Positions 18,341 through 27,870 of a stretch of 40,903 nucleotides of DNA are shown here, piece by piece. The position numbers were made by a program, and so were the translations under genes. A model generated the notes under the pieces. It saw only the letters and a program-made list of their open reading frames with translations, did not search any database and was not told where the DNA came from. Source of the stretch: Bacteroidales bacterium (lineage in GTDB: Bacteria > Bacteroidota > Bacteroidia > Bacteroidales > Bacteroidaceae); NCBI GenBank assembly GCA_022788345.1, contig JALFTM010000189.1, forward strand, positions 1-40,903, given 5' to 3'. The stretch's first letter is position 1. Every line of letters starts with the position of its first letter.

Positions 18341-19822
18341 TTAGAGTGAAATTTGGTCTATTGTTCCTTCTTGTTTATAGTGTATCAGAAGCATATTGCC
18401 ATTGACAAAACCGCCTTTCTCTTTGGTCGGACGGAATTGTAGAAGTGTTTGGTAAGGCTGGGTAGAAAGCACTTGTGTCGTATAATCCTTACCATAATGT
18501 GATGTCTGTTTTATGGCTTGATAGCTTAAGTCGTATCCTAAAGCAGCCATAGAGGGGGCTAAGGGCAATAATGTGGTGTTGTATTGCGCTTTATAGTCTG
18601 CCGCAAACTGCTGGCTCTTGAGATGATAGGTGTTGAAATAGGAGGGCGTTAAAAAATAGGTATCAGCCATAAAGAAAAGGCTTTCTAAGTTGGCAGTTTG
18701 TTGTAGAGCATCAGCACCTGCTATGAGGCTTATATCGTAGGTTGGATAAGTCTTTTTAAGCTGTACAACCATGTCTGCAATCTGTTGTAAATCGTTGAGT
18801 TTATTTGCATCAGTAAATAATAAATTCTTGCGTCCGCTTTTTAACTGCGCCTTCCATTCTACAAGAATTTTAGAGGGTGCGAATTCACTGAAACTGATTT
18901 TTTGTGCATCGGCCTGCTCTCTGAGTTGTTGCATAAAGGTTGTATTTCCCACACTTGCTGAAGAAACGAATACTAAGTGAGCATTGGAGAAGAGTTTCTT
19001 GATAAGTTGGGCACTATATAGTGCCTTATAGCTTTCGGGAGCATTGACGAGGAAGAGATTTTTATTTTGTTCTACTTGCAACACTTTTGATGAGAAAGGC
19101 ACAATAATACGCACATCTTTATCTTTTGCAAATGCAGATATGGCCTCAAAATGGGAAGGATAAAGAGGACCTACTACAAAATCTGGTGTTTGTCCGGTTA
19201 TAGTACCGAGTTGCTCTGTTATGTCGCTATTGCCTGTTGGTTCGTCCACTACATTGATAAAGATATTGTAACCTTCATCAACGAGCTCCTCTGCAGCCGC
19301 AATGAAACCTCGATAAAATTCGACGCAACGTTGTCCAACTTCGTTTTGCTCCTTTAGAGGGAGAAATACCGAAATATGTACATCTTGTTTTTTCAGCGCA
19401 GGCGTAATTACAGAGGCCTCTGGAAAAGGAATACACAAGAACATCCCTTTTTTAAGAACCCCGTTTGAGGATTTAATTTCAGGATTGGCATTGAGGAGCT
19501 GTGACTCTGTAATGCCATATTTGGCTGATATGCCATAAATTGTTTCCCCCTTTTTAACCCGATGCATTTCTCTACAATTAGAGTTAGCAATCCCCGATTG
19601 TGTTTTTTGTTGAGGTATAATGAGTGTCGCTCCTGCTTTTAGATTTTCTGCCGATACCCCTGCGTTGGCTGCAAGAATTTGATCTACTGTGACACCATGT
19701 TTTGTCGCAATACTATAAAGCGTTTCTCCTTGTTGTACTGAATATGTAAGAGACTGTGCCCAAATGGCTGTTGTACAAACAAATAAAAAGAGAAAATAAA
19801 AGATACGTTTAATCGTAAACAT
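18341..19822 (-). CDS. Secreted protein with two LysM domains fused to a type-1 periplasmic-binding-protein-like domain
   Basis: Signal peptide; LysM units SVQQGETLYSIATKHGVTVDQILAANAG and RVKKGETIYGISAKYGITESQLLNANPEI; then ISVFLPL...EFYRGFIAAAEEL...PDFVVGPLYPSHFEAISAFAKDKDVRIIVPFSS. Confidence 0.85.
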   Translation of the reverse strand: MFTIKRIFYFLFLFVCTTAIWAQSLTYSVQQGETLYSIATKHGVTVDQILAANAGVSAENLKAGATLIIPQQKTQSGIANSNCREMHRVKKGETIYGISAKYGITESQLLNANPEIKSSNGVLKKGMFLCIPFPEASVITPALKKQDVHISVFLPLKEQNEVGQRCVEFYRGFIAAAEELVDEGYNIFINVVDEPTGNSDITEQLGTITGQTPDFVVGPLYPSHFEAISAFAKDKDVRIIVPFSSKVLQVEQNKNLFLVNAPESYKALYSAQLIKKLFSNAHLVFVSSASVGNTTFMQQLREQADAQKISFSEFAPSKILVEWKAQLKSGRKNLLFTDANKLNDLQQIADMVVQLKKTYPTYDISLIAGADALQQTANLESLFFMADTYFLTPSYFNTYHLKSQQFAADYKAQYNTTLLPLAPSMAALGYDLSYQAIKQTSHYGKDYTTQVLSTQPYQTLLQFRPTKEKGGFVNGNMLLIHYKQEGTIDQISL

Positions 19823-19909
19823 AGGCGTAATAATTTATGAAATGGCACTATAGCTTCAAACCTAATCGCTTTCAAAGCTCGTAGTAGAAACCACCTTTAC
19901 TTAGTATAG

Positions 19910-19917
19910 CAAAGATA
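19910..19917 (-). promoter_or_regulatory. Candidate -7 box (TATCTTTG) for the LysM/beta-barrel transcript
   Basis: Matches TAnnTTTG, about 90 bp upstream of the LysM gene start; -33 element not convincing. Confidence 0.35.
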
Positions 19918-20049
19918 CAATTTTCTATCCAAATAGGGAAGGAGAAGGGAGAAGCTTGTTTTGTCTTCTTGTACATCGAAATCGCTTTTATATCCCTTTG
20001 CTTCTCTCTTTAGGCTAAGGTCTAAGGCTGATGAATAAGCATTTTTATC

Positions 20050-20057
20050 TACCTTTG
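20050..20057 (+). promoter_or_regulatory. Candidate -7 box (TACCTTTG) upstream of the GT90-like gene
   Basis: Matches TAnnTTTG, 37 bp upstream of the predicted start at 20095. Confidence 0.35.
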
Positions 20058-20094
20058 CAGTTACATTATCTAAGAGTAAGCTTAAATATCTTCG

Positions 20095-21111
20095 ATGAAC
20101 ATCTCTCGCAAATTACGTTATGTTTTCGGCAGTGGAAAAAATTCCAAGCTGGTCTACTATATCAAGGCCTATTGGGCTGTCTTACTCCCTTGGCAGTGGC
20201 TGTCGTGGTCTCGTCTTCAAGCGATGAAAAAGTTGGAGAGCCGAGAAGACAAGCAGCAAATTGAAGAGCGTATTCATTATTACTGCCAACTTTTTGAAAA
20301 TGATAAGTTTGATTGTGATGAGTTTATGCAAGAGAGTACCCCTCTGTGCCAACAGAAGAAAACCGGGCAAACGGTTTATTATCTTGATGCTTTTCGCTAT
20401 GCTAAAAGCTTTTCTAAATGGCTACGCTGGGTGCTTCTTCCCGGCGATATAACTTATGTGCCAAGAGTACCAAGTATTGTAAAAAGTCGCCCCATATGTC
20501 TTCATGCAGAGAATGCAAATTCTGTGTTGCTAAATCTTGATCGGGTGCGTCATTTTCTTTTTGTAAAAGACCGCAAAAAGTTCGTGGAAAAGAAAGATAA
20601 AGTTGTATTTAGAGGTTTGATAGGACAGGAGATTGGCAACAGTCTGAAACAAAATCGCTACGACTTTATGAAGCGATACTTTGGTCATCCACTATGCGAT
20701 GCAGGAGTCCTTGATAAAGAATACCCTGAATGGCAAACAGAGAAAATGACCTTGCGTGAGCATTTAGATTATAAGTTTATTATGGCGTTGGAAGGTAATG
20801 ATGTGGCAAGTAATTTGAAATGGGTAATGTCTTCCAACTCTATTGCTGTTATGCCTCGGCCCACTTGCGAATCTTGGTTTATGGAGGGGAAACTCGTACC
20901 GAATGTGCATTATATAGAGATTAAGCCCGATTTTTCGGATTTAGAAGAGCGTTTGCGCTATTACATAACACATCCGCAAGAGGCGCAGAAAATTATAGAC
21001 AATGCTCATGTTTATGTGCAGCAGTTCTTAGATTCAGAAAGGGAAAATATCATTGCTTGGGGCGTTTTGGCTAAGTATTTCAGATTTACAAACCGTAACA
21101 AGAAAGTTTAA
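20095..21111 (+). CDS. Glycosyltransferase family 90 / CAP10-like protein
   Basis: KVVFRGLIGQ...NRYDFMKRYFGHPLCDAGV...MTLREHLDYKFIMALEGNDVASNLKWVMSSNSIAVMPRPTCESWFMEGKLVPNVHYIEIKPDFSDLEERLRYYITHPQEAQKI is the typical GT90 C-terminal half. Confidence 0.85.
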   Translation: MNISRKLRYVFGSGKNSKLVYYIKAYWAVLLPWQWLSWSRLQAMKKLESREDKQQIEERIHYYCQLFENDKFDCDEFMQESTPLCQQKKTGQTVYYLDAFRYAKSFSKWLRWVLLPGDITYVPRVPSIVKSRPICLHAENANSVLLNLDRVRHFLFVKDRKKFVEKKDKVVFRGLIGQEIGNSLKQNRYDFMKRYFGHPLCDAGVLDKEYPEWQTEKMTLREHLDYKFIMALEGNDVASNLKWVMSSNSIAVMPRPTCESWFMEGKLVPNVHYIEIKPDFSDLEERLRYYITHPQEAQKIIDNAHVYVQQFLDSERENIIAWGVLAKYFRFTNRNKKV

Positions 21112-21260
21112 CGCTTACTGATGTTATTTAGATTTGTTCTGTTGCTGGACGATGTAGCTTGCGATAGATAGAAACATAAATGGCGTAGCTTGAATTTACG
21201 GGATGCGCCTAAAGGAATGCTAAGTTATGCTGACTAAAATCTCGATGAAAGGCTGAAAAT

Positions 21261-21296
21261 AAGGAGGAAATCGCTGTAAATTGCGATTTCCTCCTT
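21261..21296 (+). terminator. Terminator hairpin downstream of the GT90-like gene
   Basis: Perfect 14 bp inverted repeat aaggaggaaatcgc (21261-21274) / gcgatttcctcctt (21283-21296), 8 nt loop, short T run. Confidence 0.7.
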
Positions 21297-21475
21297 TCCG
21301 CTTCTCACTACAAAGATAGGGCACAAAAGTACGGTATGCAAGTCGAGGTGTTACGGATGCTTAACAACAACATGAAAACGTTGTTTGAGGCCTATGCGAT
21401 AAATTTTCCTCCATCGTTTAGGGAAATAGCACCATAGACAGAACAAATAAAAGACGGAGAGTCGGGGAAAATGAG

Positions 21476-21483
21476 TATCTTTG
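21476..21483 (+). promoter_or_regulatory. Candidate -7 box (TATCTTTG) upstream of lon
   Basis: Matches TAnnTTTG; implies a leader of about 170 nt. A second match (TAAATTTG) is at 21634-21641. No clear -33 for either. Confidence 0.3.
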
Positions 21484-21656
21484 CAGGGTAAAGTGCGCCT
21501 CTATGAATGGATGAAAAGAAAATAGTTTTTGTCGTTAAGAGGTTCTGTCTTACAGATAAGAGTTATTTGATATACATCTTGATTAGTGCAAGAAGGTATG
21601 AATTAAAACTCTTATAGCAGACTATTAAAGAATTAAATTTGAGATATTTATAGCTC

Positions 21657-24161
21657 ATGATATTAAAAGACAATACACCGCCGTCTTTCTCTTTTGTCGC
21701 TGATTTTGATGGCGACATGTCTGGCATGTTCAACAAGAAAATGCCAGAAACACTCCCAATTCTACCATTGCGGAATATGGTGCTTTTCCCCGGAATTGTA
21801 GCACCTGTTTCAGTGGGACGTGAATCTTCCTTGAAACTTATAGCCAATGCAGAGAAGACCAGTGGCTATATTGGAGTTGTGGGACAAATTGATGCCAACG
21901 TACAATCTCCGAATAGAGAAGACATGTACAATGGTGGTGTTTTGGCTAAAGTGGTGAAAACTTTTGAACTCCCCGATGGAGGCACAACTGTTTTGTTACA
22001 GAGTTATGGACGATTTAGTCTTGGAGAGTTTACACGTGTTCGCCCTTTTATCCGTGCAAAAGTAGATGCTGTGCCCGAAATACTGCCCGAAGAGGACGAT
22101 AAAGAATTCAAAGCCTATGTAGATGCGTGTCGTGATTTGACTTTGCGCTACATGAAGATGAATGAGAACATACCAACAGAAGCAACTTTTGCTGTTAAAA
22201 ATGTGACACATCCCATCTTCCTCATCAATTTTATCTGCACCAACCTACCTTTTGATACAGACGAAAAAGATGCTTTACTCTCTGAGGGGGATTTGAAGTT
22301 GCGTGCCAAAGGTTTGCTTCAATTGCTCAATCGTGAGGTTCAATACATTCAATTACGCCACGATATTCAAGAACAGACGCGTGAAGAGTTGGATAAGCAG
22401 CAAAAAGAATACTTTTTGCAACAACAGATTCGGAACATTCAGGATGAGTTGGGCGAAGCCAGTAATGAGGATGTTGTGCGACTCCGGGAGAAAGCCGCTC
22501 CGCTTAACTTTCCAGAGAAAGTGGCCGAAACGTTTGAAAACGAGCTGAAAAAACTTGAGCGTATGAGTCCACAAAGTCCAGACTATCATGTGGCTTTGAA
22601 TTACCTCCAAACGCTGACATCATTGCCTTGGGGCAAAGAAACAGAAGACGACCTTAACTTGAAACATGCCGAGCAAGTGTTGAACAAGGAACACTATGGT
22701 ATGGAAAAGGTCAAAGAACGTATTTTGGAACACTTGGCTGTTTTACGCTTGCGCAAGGAGGCCAAAGCTCCTATCCTCTGCCTCTATGGTGCACCCGGTG
22801 TGGGTAAGACATCACTTGGGCGCAGTATTGCAGAGTCTATGGGGCGCAAATATCAACGCATCTCTTTAGGAGGCGTTCATGATGAATCCGAAATCCGTGG
22901 GCACCGTCGCACCTATATCGGAGCAATGCCTGGACGCATCGTGAAAAGTCTCATCAAGGCAGAAAGCGATAATCCTGTATTTGTGCTTGATGAGATTGAC
23001 AAAGTGGCAAGCAATACACATCAAGGAGACCCACAATCAGCCCTCTTAGAGGTGTTAGACCCTGAGCAAAACAAGGCTTTTCATGACAATTATTTAGATG
23101 TTGATTATGACTTGTCCAAGGTGTTTTTTATTGCTACGGCTAATAGTTTGAATACAATTCCTCGTCCCCTTTTGGATCGTATGGAGTTGATAGATGTGGA
23201 GGGATATATTACCGAAGAGAAGATAGAAATCGCCAAACGACATCTCCTCCCACGTATCAACAAAGAGTTGAATGTGGAGAAGAAGAGGGAGATAAAAGTA
23301 GCAACATCGGGACTTGAATTTATTATTGAGAAATACACCCGTGAAAGTGGTGTGCGTCAGCTCGAAAAGCAACTGCAAAAACTCTCTCGAAAAGTAGCTT
23401 TTCTTTATGCAAAAGAAGAAGAAGTTCCGGGAAAAGGGAAGGCTTTGACAGCTAAGGAAATTCAACTTCTTTTGGGAAAGCCTTTATTCTCGCGCGATCG
23501 TTATCAAGGGAATAAATATGCAGGTGTTGTTACAGGATTGGCGTGGACTTCTGTTGGGGGTGAAATCTTAATGATAGAATCGAGCCTAAGCCGTAGTAAA
23601 GCGCCTCGTTTGACCTTGACGGGTAACTTGGGAGATGTGATGAAAGAATCGGCCATGCTGGCTTTGGAGTATGTCAAAGCACACGCAGACAGATTGAACA
23701 TTGATTATCGCATCTTTGAGCAATGGAGTTTACATGTGCATGTCCCTGAGGGTGCAACGCCTAAGGACGGCCCCTCTGCTGGTATCACGATTACTACCTC
23801 TATTGTTAGTGCACTCACCCAGCGCAAAGTTCGCGCTAACGTCGCTATGACTGGCGAAATAACTTTACGTGGAAAGGTACTTCCTGTTGGCGGCATTAAA
23901 GAAAAGATTTTGGCTGCAAAACGAGCTGGTATCACCGACATCGTCATGAGTAGCGAGAACGAGAAAGATATTCTCGAAATCAATGAGAAATATATTAAAG
24001 GCTTAAACTTCCACTTTGTGGATGATATATCCCAAGTTCTATCTTTTGCCATTATGGATGAACAAGTGGATAATCCCATACAACTGATTGTGGAAACCGA
24101 AGTTACTAAAACAACAGACAATGAACATAAACCGTTTGGCATTCAACCTCTTAAAGACTGA
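21657..24161 (+). CDS. lon: Lon protease (endopeptidase La)
   Basis: LPILPLRNMVLFPG, Walker A CLYGAPGVGKTSLGRSIA, VFVLDEIDKV, catalytic Ser region PKDGPSAGITI, catalytic Lys region LPVGGIKEKILAAKRAG. Confidence 0.97.
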   Translation: MILKDNTPPSFSFVADFDGDMSGMFNKKMPETLPILPLRNMVLFPGIVAPVSVGRESSLKLIANAEKTSGYIGVVGQIDANVQSPNREDMYNGGVLAKVVKTFELPDGGTTVLLQSYGRFSLGEFTRVRPFIRAKVDAVPEILPEEDDKEFKAYVDACRDLTLRYMKMNENIPTEATFAVKNVTHPIFLINFICTNLPFDTDEKDALLSEGDLKLRAKGLLQLLNREVQYIQLRHDIQEQTREELDKQQKEYFLQQQIRNIQDELGEASNEDVVRLREKAAPLNFPEKVAETFENELKKLERMSPQSPDYHVALNYLQTLTSLPWGKETEDDLNLKHAEQVLNKEHYGMEKVKERILEHLAVLRLRKEAKAPILCLYGAPGVGKTSLGRSIAESMGRKYQRISLGGVHDESEIRGHRRTYIGAMPGRIVKSLIKAESDNPVFVLDEIDKVASNTHQGDPQSALLEVLDPEQNKAFHDNYLDVDYDLSKVFFIATANSLNTIPRPLLDRMELIDVEGYITEEKIEIAKRHLLPRINKELNVEKKREIKVATSGLEFIIEKYTRESGVRQLEKQLQKLSRKVAFLYAKEEEVPGKGKALTAKEIQLLLGKPLFSRDRYQGNKYAGVVTGLAWTSVGGEILMIESSLSRSKAPRLTLTGNLGDVMKESAMLALEYVKAHADRLNIDYRIFEQWSLHVHVPEGATPKDGPSAGITITTSIVSALTQRKVRANVAMTGEITLRGKVLPVGGIKEKILAAKRAGITDIVMSSENEKDILEINEKYIKGLNFHFVDDISQVLSFAIMDEQVDNPIQLIVETEVTKTTDNEHKPFGIQPLKD

Positions 24162-25266
24162 TTCGCAAAGTCAAGCACGCGCAGGAGTTTTAACGACAGA
24201 GCATGGACAGATAGAGACCCCTATTTTTATGCCTGTAGGAACGGTTGGTAGCGTGAAAGGGGTGCATGTTCGGGAAATTATTGAAGATATAAAAGCCCAA
24301 ATCATTTTGGGGAATACTTATCATCTTTATCTGCGTCCGGGTCTTGAAGTCTTGGAACAAGCAGGTGGATTGCACCGATTTAATGGTGTGAATAAGCCCA
24401 TATTAACGGATAGTGGCGGTTTCCAAGTGTTTTCACTGACGGGTATTCGCAAACTCACAGAAGAAGGCTGTCGCTTTACTTCTCATATTGACGGCTCTAA
24501 ACATTTTTTCTCACCTGAAGGTGTGATGGATATTGAGCGTACAATTGGAGCAGACATCATGATGGCTTTTGATGAGTGCCCCCCCGGAACTGCCGATTAT
24601 ACCTATGCTAAGAATAGCTTACGACTGACCCATAATTGGTTGCGTCGCTGTTTTGCACGTTATCGAGAAACAGAACCAAAGTATGACTACTACCAAGCTT
24701 TGTTCCCTATAGTGCAAGGTTGTGTTTATCACGACTTGCGCAAAGAGAGCGCAAACTTTGTTCAAGAATTTGATGCTGATGGCTATGCAATTGGCGGATT
24801 GGCAGTAGGCGAGCCAGCAGAGAAGATGTATGAAATGATTGAGGTGGTGAATGATATTTTGCCGACAGATCGCCCTCGCTATTTGATGGGCGTAGGCACA
24901 CCACTAAATATCCTTGAAGGCATTGAACGTGGAGTCGATATGTTTGACTGCGTCATGCCAACTCGTAATGGGCGTAATGCTATGCTCTTCACGTGGGAAG
25001 GCACGCTAAACATGAGAAATGCAAAATGGGCAAAAGACTTTAGTCCATTAGATGCAAATGGAACAAGCTTTGTTGACAGCACTTATACCAAGGCTTACGT
25101 ACATCACCTCTTTAAGGCAAAGGAACTTCTTGCGCTTCAGATTGGGAGCATTCATAACTTGGCATTTTACTTGGACTTGGTGACGCAAGCACGTGCACAT
25201 ATTCTTGCAGGAGACTTTGTGGCATGGAAAAGAAGTGTTTCCGAGAAGTTGATGCGTAGATTATAA
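24121..25266 (+). CDS. tgt: Queuine tRNA-ribosyltransferase
   Basis: IETPIFMPVGTVGSVKGV, NTYHLYLRPG, LTDSGGFQVFSL, YLMGVGTP, GVDMFDCVMPTRNGR. Start placed at MNINRLAFNLL (24121), inside the lon 3' end. Confidence 0.96.
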   Translation: MNINRLAFNLLKTDSQSQARAGVLTTEHGQIETPIFMPVGTVGSVKGVHVREIIEDIKAQIILGNTYHLYLRPGLEVLEQAGGLHRFNGVNKPILTDSGGFQVFSLTGIRKLTEEGCRFTSHIDGSKHFFSPEGVMDIERTIGADIMMAFDECPPGTADYTYAKNSLRLTHNWLRRCFARYRETEPKYDYYQALFPIVQGCVYHDLRKESANFVQEFDADGYAIGGLAVGEPAEKMYEMIEVVNDILPTDRPRYLMGVGTPLNILEGIERGVDMFDCVMPTRNGRNAMLFTWEGTLNMRNAKWAKDFSPLDANGTSFVDSTYTKAYVHHLFKAKELLALQIGSIHNLAFYLDLVTQARAHILAGDFVAWKRSVSEKLMRRL

Positions 25267-25272
25267 TAGTCT

Positions 25273-26481
25273 GTGAACAAGATATATCCTTCCCTCCAAT
25301 TGTTCTGTCGCCATTTTATCGAATGGTGGAAACAGCATAACATATTCGCCAGTCTCTCAAAGAAGAAAGGGGGAGCATGGCGAAGTCCGAGGTGGATAAC
25401 CAAACTGGATTGGTATATAATCAAGAAATTTTTGAGTACTTATATCTTCCTCATGGGAATAATCATTACGATCGCCATCGTATTTGACTTCAATGAGAAG
25501 ATAGATAAGTTCAACAATAGTAGTGCTACAGCGAAGATGATTATCTTCGATTACTATGTTAACTTTGTGCCTCATTATTCCAATCTCTTTAGTCCACTAT
25601 TTGTCTTTGTCGCAGTCATCTTCTTCACGACAAACTTAGCTGGTCATTCAGAGATTATTGCGATGAAAGCGGCAGGCGTTAGCTTCAAGCGCCTCTTGCG
25701 GCCCTATATGTATTCTGCGGGGTTAATCGCAATTATGACTTTCCTTTTGGGGGCTTATGTCATTCCTAAAGGCAATGTCTCTCGCATTAACTTTGAGAAT
25801 ACGTATATCAAAAATCGCAACATCACTTCAGTTGAGAATGTTCAATTGCAGGTGGATACAGGTGTAATAGCCTATATCGCGCACTATGATTTCCAAACGA
25901 AAAGTGGCTATGGATTTAGGTTAGACAAACTTGTGGATAAAAAGTTAGTGTCCCAGTTAATAGCCCAAACTATTCGTTACGATACTATTGCTGATCATCG
26001 CTATATGTGGCACCTTGATCAATATAACATTCGAACCTTAAGAGGTATGCGTGAGAAAATTTCTCGTGGAGAGCAATTGGATACGATGATTATGATGGAG
26101 CCTGCGGACTTTGCTTACACACGCAATCAGCAAGAAACAATGACTTTGCCACAATTAGATGAATACATTTCGAAGCAGCGCCTACGTGGAGCAGCGAATT
26201 TAAGCACTTTCGAGGTGGAATATCATAAACGTTTCGCTATGCCATTCGCTGCGTTCATACTGACATTGATAGGTGTTTCGCTGTGTATAGAAAAGCGAAA
26301 AGGAGGCATGGGCACTTCTATTGGCATAGGCTTGGCATTGAGTTTTTCCTACATCCTTTTTCAAACAGTGGCAGCCAGCTTTGCTATCAATGCAGGGTGG
26401 CCACCGCTTATTTCTACATGGATACCTAATTTCCTTTTTGCACTCATTGCATTCTTCTTGTATAAAAGAGCACCGCGTTAA
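25273..26481 (+). CDS. LptF/LptG (YjgP/YjgQ) family permease
   Basis: LDWYIIKKFLSTYIFLMGIIITIAIVFDFNEKIDKF; N- and C-terminal TM segments; GTG start as given. Confidence 0.88.
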   Translation: MNKIYPSLQLFCRHFIEWWKQHNIFASLSKKKGGAWRSPRWITKLDWYIIKKFLSTYIFLMGIIITIAIVFDFNEKIDKFNNSSATAKMIIFDYYVNFVPHYSNLFSPLFVFVAVIFFTTNLAGHSEIIAMKAAGVSFKRLLRPYMYSAGLIAIMTFLLGAYVIPKGNVSRINFENTYIKNRNITSVENVQLQVDTGVIAYIAHYDFQTKSGYGFRLDKLVDKKLVSQLIAQTIRYDTIADHRYMWHLDQYNIRTLRGMREKISRGEQLDTMIMMEPADFAYTRNQQETMTLPQLDEYISKQRLRGAANLSTFEVEYHKRFAMPFAAFILTLIGVSLCIEKRKGGMGTSIGIGLALSFSYILFQTVAASFAINAGWPPLISTWIPNFLFALIAFFLYKRAPR

Positions 26482-26514
26482 GGACTAAGCGTATCAATAA
26501 ATACACAATCAATT

Positions 26515-27840
26515 ATGCTTTTTGAAGATTTACCGCTTAGCGAAGATGTGCTCGACGCCATCTATGACATGCGGTTCGAGACATGTACACCCATTCAAGA
26601 GGAGGCCATACCGCCAATTCTTGATGGAAGAGACCTTATTGGGATTGCTCAAACAGGAACAGGAAAGACGGCAGCTTACTTACTACCTCTCTTGACTCTT
26701 TTGCAACAAGAGCCACATCCAGAAGATTCGGTAAATTGCCTGATTATGGCACCGACACGCGAGCTGGCGCAACAAATAGATAAAGCACTACAAGGATTTG
26801 CTTACTACATGGACATCAATGGCGTTGCTGTCTATGGTGGCAATGATGGCATTCGCTTTGAGCAAGAGCGTCGCAGTTTGCAACGTGGAGCAGATATTAT
26901 TATAGCTACTCCCGGTCGTTTGATTTCGCACATAGAATTGGGAAAATGTGATTTGAGTCGGACAACTCACTTAATTCTCGATGAAGCGGACCGTATGTTG
27001 GACATGGGATTCAGTGCGGATATTTTGAAAATAGTGGAACAGATGCCCAAAGAGCGTCAAACCATTCTGTTTTCTGCGACTATGCCCCCTGATATCAATC
27101 GCTTCGCGCGTAGCATAACGAAAGATCCTGTTGAAATTCACATTGCCGTCTCAAAGCCTGCGGAGAAAATACGACAGAAAGTGTATGTCTGTTTCGATAC
27201 GCAGAAGACCAAGTTAGTGCACCATATATTGAGCACTCACTCTTCAAAACGTGTGATTATCTTCGCTGGCTCTAAACTCCGTGTTAAAGAGTTGAACATC
27301 TCACTTAAACGAGATGGTTTCAATATAGAGGCAATGCATTCTGACTTGGAACAAAAAGAACGTGACCAAATCATGCTTGATTTCAAATCAGGAAAAACAG
27401 ATATTCTTGTGGCCACAGATATTGTGTCTCGCGGTATCGATATAGATGATATTACTATGGTCATCAACTATGATGTTCCTCACGATGCAGAGGACTATGT
27501 TCACCGCATCGGTCGCACAGCGCGTGCTGGTCGTGAAGGTTGTGCTTTCACTCTTGTGGGAGAGAAAGAGATGCAGGCTCTAAAGAACATTGAACGCATG
27601 ATGGAGATGGAAGTACCTCGCGAAGCTCTCTTAGAAGGTATGCAAGTGCCAACAACAGAGGATTATAAAGTGGCCAAACGCACTTCTCACCACAAAGGTA
27701 AGCAAGATGGTGGTCGCTATAGAAATAAGAAGAATACACAGAAAGGCAGAAATGCCACACCTGATGATAAGGCAAAATCACAGCATCGCCATTCTTCTAA
27801 GCCTCGCCACAGCAAAAAAACTCAGACTCCACAAAGTTGA
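26515..27840 (+). CDS. DEAD-box ATP-dependent RNA helicase (RhlE-like)
   Basis: AQTGTGKTAAYLLPLL, MAPTRELAQQI, LDEADRMLDMGF, LFSATMP, ATDIVSRGIDI, HRIGRTARAGREG; basic low-complexity C-terminal tail. Confidence 0.95.
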   Translation: MLFEDLPLSEDVLDAIYDMRFETCTPIQEEAIPPILDGRDLIGIAQTGTGKTAAYLLPLLTLLQQEPHPEDSVNCLIMAPTRELAQQIDKALQGFAYYMDINGVAVYGGNDGIRFEQERRSLQRGADIIIATPGRLISHIELGKCDLSRTTHLILDEADRMLDMGFSADILKIVEQMPKERQTILFSATMPPDINRFARSITKDPVEIHIAVSKPAEKIRQKVYVCFDTQKTKLVHHILSTHSSKRVIIFAGSKLRVKELNISLKRDGFNIEAMHSDLEQKERDQIMLDFKSGKTDILVATDIVSRGIDIDDITMVINYDVPHDAEDYVHRIGRTARAGREGCAFTLVGEKEMQALKNIERMMEMEVPREALLEGMQVPTTEDYKVAKRTSHHKGKQDGGRYRNKKNTQKGRNATPDDKAKSQHRHSSKPRHSKKTQTPQS

Positions 27841-27870
27841 TATTTCAAACTCAATTAAAGATTTTGCGAT

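Noticed and set aside
23705-24142. 145 aa minus-strand ORF antisense to the lon 3' end
   Set aside because: Lies opposite the conserved Lon proteolytic domain; no independent coding evidence.
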